A DNA stretch of 64,000 nucleotides from Aquirufa ecclesiirivi (GTDB lineage Bacteria; Bacteroidota; Bacteroidia; Cytophagales; Spirosomataceae): contig NZ_JAANOP010000004.1 in the NCBI RefSeq assembly GCF_011250515.1, forward strand, positions 244,538-308,537, in the 5' to 3' direction. Position numbers and translations under genes: made by a program. Below the pieces are notes generated by a model. The model was not told the origin of the DNA. It made no database searches and was given only the letters and a program-made list of their open reading frames with translations. Shown piece after piece: positions 43,855 through 53,281 of the stretch (its first letter is position 1; each line of letters starts with the position of its first letter).

Positions 43855-46800
43855 ATGAAAGTAAACTTCACTCAACAAAAATTGAGGGGATGGTTCTTTT
43901 CTTTGTGGCTATTTGCAAGCTGTAGTCCAATATTGTTGGCTCAAAGTCAAGTAGTTACCGGAAAAATCAGCTCCAAGCAAGATGGTTCAGGAATCCCTGG
44001 AGCCAGTGTCAGCCTAAAAGGTACTTCCCGTGGAAGTAGTTCCAATGAAGCTGGAAATTATTCCATTGAAGTATCAGGTCCCAATGCCGTATTGGTCTTT
44101 TCCTCAGTCGGTTACGATCCTTTGGAGATTCGTGTAGGTAACCAGAAAAAAATCGATATTTCCTTATCTCCTGCTACTTCCATGTTAAATGAAGTGGTAG
44201 TCACGGCCTTAGGTATACGAAGGGAAGAAAAGTCATTGGGTTATTCCGTGGCCAAAGTGGATGGCAAAGAAATGAACCGTGTAGCACAAGAAAACGTGTT
44301 AAATGCCATGGCTGGTAAAATGGCTGGTGTCACCATTAGTTCTACCGGTGGAACAGGTTCCTCTGTAAGCATGGTTATTCGTGGTGCTAATTCCTTAAGT
44401 AATGATAATCAACCTTTATTTGTGATCGATGGTGTTCCCATTGCCAATACCTTAAATAACATTAGTCAAGTTGGAAATGATAATCGGGTTGACTTTGGTA
44501 ATTCCATTTCAGGATTGAATCCTGAGGATATTGAAAACGTATCCGTATTAAAAGGTCCAAGCGCCGCTGCGTTATATGGTTCTAGAGCTGGAAATGGGGT
44601 GGTCTTAATTACTACCAAATCAGGATCCAAATCAAAGAAAATGACGGTCAACATCACGTCCAATACCGTATTTGATAATCCTTATAAATATTTGAAATGG
44701 CAAACCAAATTTGGCCCTGGTCAATTTTCAGCCATTCCTGTTTCTATTACAGGTAATCCACTCTCCAATGCTTTCGGTAAATTAATTCAAGAAGAAGTAG
44801 GTGCTACCTACGGTGCCGAATTAGATAAAGGGTATTCAGAAGTACAATGGAATAGTCCATTGGATGCTAATGGCAAGAAAATAGCAATGCCCCTAATCTC
44901 TCACAAAGACAATGTGGCTAAATTTGTTCAAACAGGTATAACTACCACCAATGGTATCTCCATAGCGAATAGTAACGATCAGTTCAACTACCGCTTGTCT
45001 TACTCCAACATGCAGAATCGGGGTATCATTCCTAATTCCGATTTGTTTAGAAATACCTTGAACCTAAATACTTCCATTAAAGTCAATAAGAAGTTGACCT
45101 TAAGTAATAATTTAGACGTCAGTCGTTCCTCATCCAATAACCGTCCAGCAGGTAACCGTGGAACCAATCCTTTGGAATGGGCATACAACGTTTCTCCTCA
45201 TATTGATATCTTAGAGTTGAAAAATTATTGGATGCCAGGTCAAGAAGGCTTGCAGCAAAGAACCCAGTATAATTCGGTCTATAATAATCCCTATTTCTTG
45301 GCCAATGAGGTAAATAACGGATTTGTACGTGACCGTTTGTTTGGTAACATCCGTTTGGATTATCAAATCACCCCAGAAATTAGTTTGATGGGTCGCTATG
45401 CCTTGGATACCTATACCGAGCAGCGTGAATTAAAAATTGCCAATAGTTATACCAACGATCCTAGAGGTGCTTATGGAAATATCAATTTGGCCAACTTTGA
45501 AAGCAATGCAGATTTTTTAGCTACCTACAAAAAAGATCTCAAAGACTTTAGTCTATCTTTCTCTGTCGGCGGTAATGCTCGTTATCAACGGGGATCCAAC
45601 ATCACCAATGCTAGTAAAAGTGGAACGGGCCTTATTGTACCAGGCGCTTTCAATGTACAAAACATTGCTCCTGCCAATTTAGATTATTACAGCACTTGGT
45701 TCCAACGTGCCATTTATAGTGGATATGGTTTAGCCAATATCGGTTATAAAGACATGATTTTCTTGGATGTGACGGCACGTAACGACTGGTCTAGTACCTT
45801 GCCAGCGGCTAATCGTTCTTATTTCTACCCATCAGCTTCCTTGAGCGTATTGATTAATGAAATGATTAATATGCCCAATCAAGTGGATTTATTTAAATTC
45901 CGTGGTGGGGTAGCTCAGGTAGGTAATGATGCCAATCCATATCAATTATTAGGAACCTTAGGAAATGCGGGGACTTGGGACGGCATTCCTCGTTTAAGTA
46001 CTCCGGGAACTTTATTGATTTCTGATTTGAAACCAGAAATTGTTACCTCTTATGAGACAGGTTTTGATTTGAGTATGTATCGAAATCGACTACGCTTCTC
46101 GGGTACCTATTATCAGGTGGAAAATAGAAACCAAATCCTTAGTACCAAATTGCCTCCATCATCTGGCTATTCCTTGAAAAACGTGAATGCAGGTTTATTA
46201 GTTAGCAAAGGGATTGAATTCACCATGGGTTTCACGCCAGTTAAATCGTCCAACTGGAATTGGGATGTTAACTTAAACTGGACTCGTAATAGAACCAGAA
46301 TTGTGGAATTATCCGATGACCTTCCTTACTATACCTTATGGCAAGATGCCAAAGGTGGAGCTTGGACTTATGTTGGCGAGGAAATTGGTGATATTTATGA
46401 TGCACAAATCGTTACCGTAAAAGATAAAGCCTCTCCTTATTTTGGTTATCCGATTTTGGATAATACAGGTAAATGGCAATCTGTTGACGCAATCAATACC
46501 CGAAATAAGATTGGAAACTTCAACCCAGACTTTATCTTGGGTATGCAGACATCCATTTCTTATAAGCGTCTAAGTTTAAATATGTCCTTTGATTGGCGTA
46601 GTGGTGGTCAGTTTGTTTCTCAAACCTATCGTTATGGGGAAGAGAATGGACGTTCACAGTTGTTCTTAGATAAATTAATTAATCCCAATGGTTTGACTGG
46701 AGATGCTCTGAAGAGTTATTTAGTAGCTAACCAAGAGAACTTAATTAAGATAACAGGTAATTATTTCCCATTAGTGGGAGGTCCTACACCAGAATATGGC

Positions 46801-47265
46801 CCTTATGGATTTAAATATGGACCCTATAACTTTCCTCATGGAGGTGTATTCATTCCTGGTGTAATTGCTACTGGATACGATACTTCTGGTAATCCAACGG
46901 GATTTAAAGAAAATTTAGGTAATGCAGGTACGACTACACTGCCATTTGCAGGGTCTACTGCTTGGTCATTTACTCGGGCTTTCTTGTATGATGCCGATTA
47001 TGTAAAACTGCGTGAGATTTCGATTGGAATTGATTTGCCACAACAATGGTTGAAGAAAATAGGTGTTCAAAATGCCAATTTCTCGGTGTATAGTCGCAAT
47101 ATCATTCTTTGGACCAAAGCGAAAATTAACATTGATCCTGAAACAGCCTTCCAACAAGAGGCAGGTGTTCAGGGAGGTGGTACTCAATTCAAACAAGGAA
47201 TTGAGCGCTACAACGTAACTCCATGGGTTATTCCTGTTGGTTTCAAATTAGGTTTAACTTTTTAA
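43855..47265 (+). CDS. SusC-like TonB-dependent transporter
   Basis: 1136 residues. Signal peptide to about residue 29, then a carboxypeptidase-regulatory-like domain (about 33-110, GKISSKQDGSGIPGASVSLKGTSRGSSSNEAGNYSI), plug with VLNAMAGKMAGVTISSTGGT, PLFVIDGVPI and VLKGPSAAALYGSRAGNGVVLITTK, and a 22-strand-type barrel ending in VGFKLGLTF. SusC proteins import oligosaccharides and other large nutrients through the outer membrane with a SusD lid. The SusD gene starts just after the stop codon. Substrate cannot be read from sequence. Confidence 0.93.
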   Translation: MKVNFTQQKLRGWFFSLWLFASCSPILLAQSQVVTGKISSKQDGSGIPGASVSLKGTSRGSSSNEAGNYSIEVSGPNAVLVFSSVGYDPLEIRVGNQKKIDISLSPATSMLNEVVVTALGIRREEKSLGYSVAKVDGKEMNRVAQENVLNAMAGKMAGVTISSTGGTGSSVSMVIRGANSLSNDNQPLFVIDGVPIANTLNNISQVGNDNRVDFGNSISGLNPEDIENVSVLKGPSAAALYGSRAGNGVVLITTKSGSKSKKMTVNITSNTVFDNPYKYLKWQTKFGPGQFSAIPVSITGNPLSNAFGKLIQEEVGATYGAELDKGYSEVQWNSPLDANGKKIAMPLISHKDNVAKFVQTGITTTNGISIANSNDQFNYRLSYSNMQNRGIIPNSDLFRNTLNLNTSIKVNKKLTLSNNLDVSRSSSNNRPAGNRGTNPLEWAYNVSPHIDILELKNYWMPGQEGLQQRTQYNSVYNNPYFLANEVNNGFVRDRLFGNIRLDYQITPEISLMGRYALDTYTEQRELKIANSYTNDPRGAYGNINLANFESNADFLATYKKDLKDFSLSFSVGGNARYQRGSNITNASKSGTGLIVPGAFNVQNIAPANLDYYSTWFQRAIYSGYGLANIGYKDMIFLDVTARNDWSSTLPAANRSYFYPSASLSVLINEMINMPNQVDLFKFRGGVAQVGNDANPYQLLGTLGNAGTWDGIPRLSTPGTLLISDLKPEIVTSYETGFDLSMYRNRLRFSGTYYQVENRNQILSTKLPPSSGYSLKNVNAGLLVSKGIEFTMGFTPVKSSNWNWDVNLNWTRNRTRIVELSDDLPYYTLWQDAKGGAWTYVGEEIGDIYDAQIVTVKDKASPYFGYPILDNTGKWQSVDAINTRNKIGNFNPDFILGMQTSISYKRLSLNMSFDWRSGGQFVSQTYRYGEENGRSQLFLDKLINPNGLTGDALKSYLVANQENLIKITGNYFPLVGGPTPEYGPYGFKYGPYNFPHGGVFIPGVIATGYDTSGNPTGFKENLGNAGTTTLPFAGSTAWSFTRAFLYDADYVKLREISIGIDLPQQWLKKIGVQNANFSVYSRNIILWTKAKINIDPETAFQQEAGVQGGGTQFKQGIERYNVTPWVIPVGFKLGLTF

Positions 47266-47288
47266 TGAAATTTAGACAGCAAAAGATC

Positions 47289-48926
47289 ATGAAAAATACT
47301 TCATTTAAAATAATGGCATTGGTGCTAGTCCTATCTGGGAGTTTTTACTCTTGTAAGGATTTAACCGTGCTGAACCAAAATCCCAATGGGATTAATCCAG
47401 AGACAGCTAATCCTAATTTAGTGATGTCTACCGTGTTAACAGAAACAGGTAAGGCATTTGTGAACTTAGGATACCAAGACATCGCAGGTGTGATGCAGCA
47501 TACACAAAAAGATGGTTGGTCGGGTGGCCACAATACCTATGAGTGGGGCGGAAGTCAATCTTGGGCTTCTTACTATGACATACTGCGCAATAATCAATAC
47601 GTGTACAATCGTTCAGTTACGTTGAATTTGGAGTTGCATCAGGGTATTGCTCTTGTGACCAAATCCATGATGTTTGGATTGATCACTGACTTATGGGGAG
47701 ATGCTCCATATACAGCAGCACTTAAAGGTGCAGCAGGTGGCGCTACCAATACTTTTCCAGCGTATGATACCCAAGAAACTATTTATACGGGTATTTTAGC
47801 GGATTTAGAAACCGCCAATACGTTATTGTCGAAAGCTTCTTATCCCAGTACACCCGGTGCATCCGACGTATTTTATCAAGGAAATGCCTCCAAATGGAGA
47901 AAGTTAGCCAATTCATTGGCATTACGTTATTACATGCGTATTTCTTCCAAGAAACCAGACGTAGCTAAAGCAGGTATAGAGAAAATATTGGCTAACGCGG
48001 CTCAGTATCCTATCATTACGGCCATAGCTGATGATGCGGCTATGCCATTTGCGGGAAATAGCGATAGCGATTCATGGCCATCCAATGCGGTATATGATGC
48101 GAGTGCATCCAATTACCGTCGGATTAAGTTGGCGGCTACCTTTGTCAATAAATTATTGGAATTAAAAGATCCTCGGATTGGTATTTGGGCTAATAAAGTA
48201 CAGATCCCTTTGGTGGTAGATGCTAACTTACCGAAAGGAACAGATAAAATAGAAGGGGGAAAACGTTATTTAGCTCCCGATAAAGTAGTAGGCAGAGATG
48301 TCAATACGCATCCTGAATATGTAGGTTTACCCACGGGAATCATTGGTGGTGCATCTTATAATTTGAGCCCTACAGCCGAGCAAGGAGCCAATAACCCGCA
48401 CGTTTCTTGGGTGAATGATATTTACCGTCAAGCTAAAGGGCCTTTGTTGAAATCAAGAATGATGTCGGCTGCAGAAGTTCGTTTTATCTTAGCAGAAGCT
48501 GCCTTAAAAGGCTGGGCCGTGGGTGGAACCGCTAAAGCTCATTATGAGGCTGGTGTGAAAGCTTCCTTAGATACTTGGGGCGTAGGTGGAACATATGCTG
48601 CCTATATCGCAAATCCAGGTGTAGCTTTTGATGGTACTTTGAAGCAAATCATCGAACAAAAATGGATTTCTAGCTGGACTGCTGCTCAAGAGGCTTGGTT
48701 TGATTACCGCAGAACTGGTTTCCCTGTCTTAACCGCTGGCCCAGCAGCTATTCGTAAAGTATTGCCAGTTCGTTTTTACTACATGTTGGATGAAAGAAAT
48801 CTGAACAAAGTAAATACAGAAGCTGCCATGAGTAAATTAGAAACAACGACCTATTCTGAAGCCGATGGAAAGAATAGTCCTTGGTCTAAACCTTGGGTAG
48901 TTCAAGGAACAGGAAAACCTTGGTAA
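47289..48926 (+). CDS. SusD/RagB-family nutrient-binding lipoprotein
   Basis: 545 residues from the ATG at 47289, which gives a short signal with lipobox GSFYSC. An ATG at 47265 overlaps the SusC stop (TAATG) and is an alternative adding eight residues. The fold is of the SusD/RagB subgroup with YQDIAGVMQHTQKDGWSGG, GLITDLWGDAPYTAALKG, FYQGNASKWRKLANSLALRYYMRIS and EQKWISSWTAAQEAWFDYRRTGFP, the TPR-like helices that make the lid. It forms an operon with SusC and probably with the PhoPQ-related gene 32 bases downstream. Confidence 0.92.
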   Translation: MKNTSFKIMALVLVLSGSFYSCKDLTVLNQNPNGINPETANPNLVMSTVLTETGKAFVNLGYQDIAGVMQHTQKDGWSGGHNTYEWGGSQSWASYYDILRNNQYVYNRSVTLNLELHQGIALVTKSMMFGLITDLWGDAPYTAALKGAAGGATNTFPAYDTQETIYTGILADLETANTLLSKASYPSTPGASDVFYQGNASKWRKLANSLALRYYMRISSKKPDVAKAGIEKILANAAQYPIITAIADDAAMPFAGNSDSDSWPSNAVYDASASNYRRIKLAATFVNKLLELKDPRIGIWANKVQIPLVVDANLPKGTDKIEGGKRYLAPDKVVGRDVNTHPEYVGLPTGIIGGASYNLSPTAEQGANNPHVSWVNDIYRQAKGPLLKSRMMSAAEVRFILAEAALKGWAVGGTAKAHYEAGVKASLDTWGVGGTYAAYIANPGVAFDGTLKQIIEQKWISSWTAAQEAWFDYRRTGFPVLTAGPAAIRKVLPVRFYYMLDERNLNKVNTEAAMSKLETTTYSEADGKNSPWSKPWVVQGTGKPW

Positions 48927-48958
48927 TTTAAATTTCAACCTTAAACCAGTGTAAAAAC

Positions 48959-50308
48959 ATGTATTCAATGATCAAAAAAATAGTTTTATGTAGTAGTGTC
49001 ATTTGCCTTTTGGCTTTTACCGTATTTGCCCAAAAAGTTACTCCGGAAACGGCCTTGAAAAGTTATATGGCTAATGGCGATAAGTCATACCAATGGGAAC
49101 TCAAGGACTCCGTTTCTTTAGGTACTTCCAATGCTTATCATGTGCTTTTAACTTCTCAAAAGTGGCAAAATATCACTTGGAAACATCAGTTGACCATCAT
49201 TATTCCAGCTAAAGTGAACTATGGAGGGGCTATGCTTTTTATTACCGGTGGTAGCAATAAAGATGAGCAGCCCAACTGGAGTAAAGAAGATAAAATGTGG
49301 ACTTTTTTATCCATGGTAGCCTCTAAAAACCATGCGATCGTTGCCTTGATAAAGCAAGTTCCTAATCAGCCCTTGTATGGAGGTAAAACAGAAGATGAGT
49401 TGATTTCGTACACCTTACATCAATACCGAGAAACGGGCGACCATTCTTGGCCTTTGTTATTTCCAATGGTGAAATCGGCTGTGAGAGGAATGGATGCTAT
49501 TCAAGAGTTTGCTAGCAAAAAGGCGAATATACAAGTGAAGGATTTTGTGATTTCTGGAGCTTCTAAGCGTGGTTGGACGACCTGGTTATCAAGCGCCATT
49601 GGCGATTCTCGCGTGAAGGCGATTGGACCTATGGTGATTGATATGCTGAATATGCCTGCGACCTTGAATTACCAGAAAGATACCTATGGGGAATACAGTG
49701 ATCAAATTGAGGACTATGTTAAATTAGGTATTCCACAAGGAACAGGTACCCCAGTGGGTAAGGCCATCAATACCATGATCGATCCTTATTCGTACCGCGC
49801 TACGATGACCATTCCTAAAATGATTTTTATTGGAACGAATGATCCTTATTGGACTGCTGATGCCATCAAGCATTATTTTGATCAAATTCCGGGTAAAAAC
49901 TTGATTCATTACGTACCTAATGCCGGACATGATTTGGCAGGAGGAAAACAGGCGATCGAGGCATTAAGTGCGTTCTTTGCTTTGTCTCTTCAGAACAAAG
50001 ATTTCCCAGTACCTACTTGGAATGTGGTAAAAGGAAAAGAGGGTTTTGAATTAACCGTTACTGCCAATCCTACTGATTTGGAAGATGCGGCTATTTGGGG
50101 GACAACTTCCGCTGACCGTGATTTTAGAAATAATTTATGGTTGACTAGGCGTGTGAAACCTGTAGGAAATACGGCAAAATACGTAATTCCCTATGTAAAA
50201 AAGGGGTATCAAGCATTTTATATGGATCTGAAGTATAAAGATCCTAATGGAGGAAGCTATACCATTAGTACACGAATATTTACGACCGATACAGATCAAG
50301 TATTGTAA
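48959..50308 (+). CDS. PhoPQ-activated pathogenicity-related (PqaA-type) alpha/beta hydrolase
   Basis: 449 residues with a signal peptide (MIKKIVLCSSVICLLAFTVFAQ; the first ATG is three codons earlier). The family pattern is strong: AMLFITGGSN, FVISGASKRGWTTWL with probable nucleophile S202, IGPMVIDMLNMPATLNYQK, IFIGTNDPYW with the Asp, and NAGHDLAGG with the His. These are the alpha/beta-hydrolase triad positions. The biochemical role of the family is not established; here it may be an esterase in the SusC/SusD locus. A bidirectional terminator follows. Confidence 0.88.
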   Translation: MYSMIKKIVLCSSVICLLAFTVFAQKVTPETALKSYMANGDKSYQWELKDSVSLGTSNAYHVLLTSQKWQNITWKHQLTIIIPAKVNYGGAMLFITGGSNKDEQPNWSKEDKMWTFLSMVASKNHAIVALIKQVPNQPLYGGKTEDELISYTLHQYRETGDHSWPLLFPMVKSAVRGMDAIQEFASKKANIQVKDFVISGASKRGWTTWLSSAIGDSRVKAIGPMVIDMLNMPATLNYQKDTYGEYSDQIEDYVKLGIPQGTGTPVGKAINTMIDPYSYRATMTIPKMIFIGTNDPYWTADAIKHYFDQIPGKNLIHYVPNAGHDLAGGKQAIEALSAFFALSLQNKDFPVPTWNVVKGKEGFELTVTANPTDLEDAAIWGTTSADRDFRNNLWLTRRVKPVGNTAKYVIPYVKKGYQAFYMDLKYKDPNGGSYTISTRIFTTDTDQVL

Positions 50309-50321
50309 TTTGATTTCTTGT

Positions 50322-50354
50322 AAAAACACCCGATAGGCTCTGTCGGGTGTTTTT
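50322..50354. terminator. bidirectional intrinsic terminator
   Basis: AAAAACACCCGA (50322-50333) pairs with TCGGGTGTTTTT (50343-50354), with A and T tracts on either side. It lies between the convergent SusC-operon end (50308) and the gene ending at 50361. Confidence 0.92.
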
Positions 50355-50360
50355 TTATTC

Positions 50361-51398
50361 CTATTTTTTTAATTCAAACACATAATCCAGCGGGAGTTCA
50401 TTTCCCATTCTAGACTCGGACATTTTACCAAATACTTCGATGGCATAGGGATCTACTAAGGTCCCATTGCTTTCTAATAAAATGGTCTTTGCCATGGGTT
50501 TTAGTTTGGAAAATTGTCTTGGCGAATCAAATTCCACGTTGATGATGCCTTTTAAATCAATGGCATAAATGCCAGGTTTATTCGTTGTAAAGAGCACTTC
50601 TTCCACCTTAAAAGGAGGCGGGTTGCTCATTCGGTTTTCTTTGTAATAAGTCACATAAAAACCCTCATTCATTAATGATTGGTTCACTAATGCTAGTAAA
50701 AAATGCCTGATGGAGCCTTGGAAGGCATATTTTCTGTTCTTCTCCCATTGGGTCTTCTCTTTGTTTGAACTGGGGTTTAATGCTTCAAAATACCCACTGG
50801 ATTTAAAGTTTAATTGCCTTGGTGCTTTTTCAAAACCCACTAAAAACCCATGGTAAAGATAGCCGAGTTCTTTATTTTCTATCAAAAGGGGTTCTTTGGC
50901 ACTAGCTTTTAAGGTTTTTGTACTTGGATCATAATCAAAATCGATGGCTTCCCTATTTAGGATTTTGACTAAATCACGATCGATATCCCTTCCTAAATAT
51001 TCATTTTCAAATTGTCGGATTTGCCTCTCCCAAACACGGTCTCTTTGGCCTTGTACCTTTATTTCGGCTAAATCGGTGATGTTTTCCAACATCTCAAAGT
51101 GTAGTTTTTTATCATCCTGATGAATTGAAATAGACACAGCAAGTGGCTGGTAACCCACCATAGAAATGAGAAATTGATAATTTCCTGCTGGAACGTTTTT
51201 CAACATGAAATTCCCCTTGTCGTCAGCTTGGGTACCAAAAGATGTGCCATTTAGATACACATGAGCAAAGGAAACGCCTTCCTTTTTTTGTTTATCTACA
51301 ATGCTACCCGACAGTGTATAGCTTTGTTGAGCCAAGCCATGTAAAGAGCAAAAGATCAAAAGTAGGGAAATACAATACAGCTTGCTCAATGATTTCAT
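50361..51398 (-). CDS. carboxypeptidase-regulatory-like domain protein
   Basis: 345 residues. Signal peptide MKSLSKLYCISLLLIFCSLHGLAQ, then a carboxypeptidase-regulatory-like Ig domain (about 27-110, SGSIVDKQKKEGVSFAHVYLNGTSFGTQADDKGNFML). The C-terminal two-thirds (RVWERQIRQFENEYLGRDIDRD, FKSSGYFEALNPSSNKEKTQWEKNRKYAFQGSIRHFLLALV) recurs in Bacteroidota proteins without a known role. It is not a transporter, since no plug or barrel follows. It has its own promoter (51430-51437) and is divergent from the heparinase-type lyase. Confidence 0.75.
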   Translation of the reverse strand: MKSLSKLYCISLLLIFCSLHGLAQQSYTLSGSIVDKQKKEGVSFAHVYLNGTSFGTQADDKGNFMLKNVPAGNYQFLISMVGYQPLAVSISIHQDDKKLHFEMLENITDLAEIKVQGQRDRVWERQIRQFENEYLGRDIDRDLVKILNREAIDFDYDPSTKTLKASAKEPLLIENKELGYLYHGFLVGFEKAPRQLNFKSSGYFEALNPSSNKEKTQWEKNRKYAFQGSIRHFLLALVNQSLMNEGFYVTYYKENRMSNPPPFKVEEVLFTTNKPGIYAIDLKGIINVEFDSPRQFSKLKPMAKTILLESNGTLVDPYAIEVFGKMSESRMGNELPLDYVFELKK

Positions 51399-51429
51399 AT
51401 ATTTGGTTATGCCATGACAGCATAATCGT

Positions 51430-51437
51430 CAAATTTA
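51430..51437 (-). promoter_or_regulatory. -7 promoter element of the gene at 50361-51398
   Basis: The minus strand reads TAAATTTG, an exact TAnnTTTG match, 32 bases upstream of the ATG. A TTTG lies 16 bases further upstream as a possible -33 element. Confidence 0.55.
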
Positions 51438-51472
51438 CAAAAGTTTGACATGACAAAACCTATTAGAACAAG

Positions 51473-53281
51473 ATGAAAAAAGGATTCCTGATTTATTGGC
51501 TATTCATAGCCCAAATTGCTTGGGCACAAGATTTTAAGCATTTGATTCCAGCTGCCCAAGGGCATCCTCGCCTATTGTTTTTAAAATCCGATGAGGCCAT
51601 CATTCATCAAAATATTCAACAAGATACAATATGGGCCAATTTACACCAACAGATTTTAAAGGAAGCCGATGTACTACTTTTGAAAGAGCCTTTGGTCCGT
51701 AAACAGATCGGTCGGAGGCTTCTGGGTGTTTCCAGAGAAATGCTACGTAGGACTTTATTTTGGTCCTATGCTTACCGAATGACCCAACAGCCCAAATATG
51801 CTCAAAGGGTAGAGAAAGAGTTGCTTCAAATTTGTCAATTTACCGATTGGAATCCATCGCATTTTTTGGATGTGGCAGAAATGACTACAGCAGTTGCCAT
51901 TGGTTACGATTGGTTATTTGAAGCTTTAAATCCAGAGTCCAAAAAAATCATTCAAGCAGCGATCCTATCCAAAGGAATAGAACCCTCTTATGATAAGCGA
52001 TATACCAGTTGGCTTCAAGCAAGTCATAATTGGAACCAAGTATGTAATGCAGGCATAAGTTTAGGGATATTGGCTATACAAGAGGATTACCCAGATAAAG
52101 CTCAGGAATTGTTACAAAGAGCACAAAAGTCCATTGTTTTACCCATGAAAGATTATGGCCCAGACGGTGCTTACCCAGAGGGTTATGCCTATTGGGGCTA
52201 TGGAACTTCGTTTCAAGTGTTATACAATGATGCCATAGAAAAGGCTTATGGCTCTAGTTTTGGATTAAATGAATCACCTGGGTTTTATGCAAGTGCTTAT
52301 TACCTGCTTCACATGACGGGTCCTTCTGGAAAGAATTTTAATTATTCAGATTCGGGGGATGGAATCGATTTTCACCCGGCTATGTTTTGGTTTGCGGCTA
52401 AGACGAAAAATACGAGTCTTTTATTTACGGAGATAAACACATTAAAAAGTGCCAAAAACTTGGTTACGGACCGACTTTTACCATTGGTCATGGTTTGGGG
52501 GAAAGAGGCTTCCTTGGTCAATCAAGCTATTCCAAAGCCATTCAGTTATCTAGGTGGTGGCCCTAATCCGGTAGCGATGATGCGGTCTTCTTGGACAGAC
52601 CCTAATGCCTTGTATGTAGGTGTCAAAGGCGGCTCTCCCTCAGTAAACCATGGCCACATGGACGTAGGTTCTTTCGTGTTTGATGCACTGGGAGAGCGCT
52701 GGGCTATGGATTTTGGCATGCAGAATTACGAGTCCTTAGAATCCAAAGGAGTAGGTATTTGGGGTAAGGAGCAAAACGCTCAGCGTTGGGATGTTTTCCG
52801 TTATCATAATAGGTCGCACAATACCTTGACGCTCAACAATCAATTGCAAGCGGTAAAAGGAAAAGCAGAGATTCAATGGAAACAAGAGTCCAATAGAAGG
52901 ATGGAGGTAATTTTGGATTTGAGCTCATTGTATTCTGAACAAGCCCAAAGAGTATCCCGACAAGTAGCTCTGGTAAACAAACGAGTGCTTGAGATAAGTG
53001 ATCAAGTACAAGTGGGAAATCAGGATGGGGAATTAGTTTGGACGATGGTAACCGCTGCGGAATTTCATGCAGGTGGAAAAGGTAAGGCCTATTTAACTCA
53101 ACAGGGTAAACGATTGAATCTGGAATTGAAAGGTGTGAAAGGTGAATGGATAAGCTGGTCTACCGAGCCTAAGCACGACTATGATGCGCCTAACCCCAAT
53201 ACGCGATTTGTGGGATTTAAATTAGCCACTCAGGCCGAAAATAAACTCCGCTATCAAGTAATATTAGAGCCTGTACGCTAG
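51473..53281 (+). CDS. heparinase II/III-family polysaccharide lyase
   Basis: 602 residues with a signal peptide (MKKGFLIYWLFIAQIAWAQ). The N-terminal alpha-helical toroid contains TTAVAIGYDWLFEALNPESKK, SHNWNQVCNAGISLGILAI and DGAYPEGYAYWGYGTSF; the central strand domain has GGSPSVNHGHMDVGSFVFDALGERWAMDFG with the metal-site His residues. This is the heparinase II/III architecture, which cleaves uronic-acid-containing polysaccharides (heparin, heparan sulfate, alginate or ulvan types) by beta-elimination. Substrate is not assignable by eye. Its stop shares the four bases CTAG with the convergent esterase gene. Confidence 0.88.
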   Translation: MKKGFLIYWLFIAQIAWAQDFKHLIPAAQGHPRLLFLKSDEAIIHQNIQQDTIWANLHQQILKEADVLLLKEPLVRKQIGRRLLGVSREMLRRTLFWSYAYRMTQQPKYAQRVEKELLQICQFTDWNPSHFLDVAEMTTAVAIGYDWLFEALNPESKKIIQAAILSKGIEPSYDKRYTSWLQASHNWNQVCNAGISLGILAIQEDYPDKAQELLQRAQKSIVLPMKDYGPDGAYPEGYAYWGYGTSFQVLYNDAIEKAYGSSFGLNESPGFYASAYYLLHMTGPSGKNFNYSDSGDGIDFHPAMFWFAAKTKNTSLLFTEINTLKSAKNLVTDRLLPLVMVWGKEASLVNQAIPKPFSYLGGGPNPVAMMRSSWTDPNALYVGVKGGSPSVNHGHMDVGSFVFDALGERWAMDFGMQNYESLESKGVGIWGKEQNAQRWDVFRYHNRSHNTLTLNNQLQAVKGKAEIQWKQESNRRMEVILDLSSLYSEQAQRVSRQVALVNKRVLEISDQVQVGNQDGELVWTMVTAAEFHAGGKGKAYLTQQGKRLNLELKGVKGEWISWSTEPKHDYDAPNPNTRFVGFKLATQAENKLRYQVILEPVR

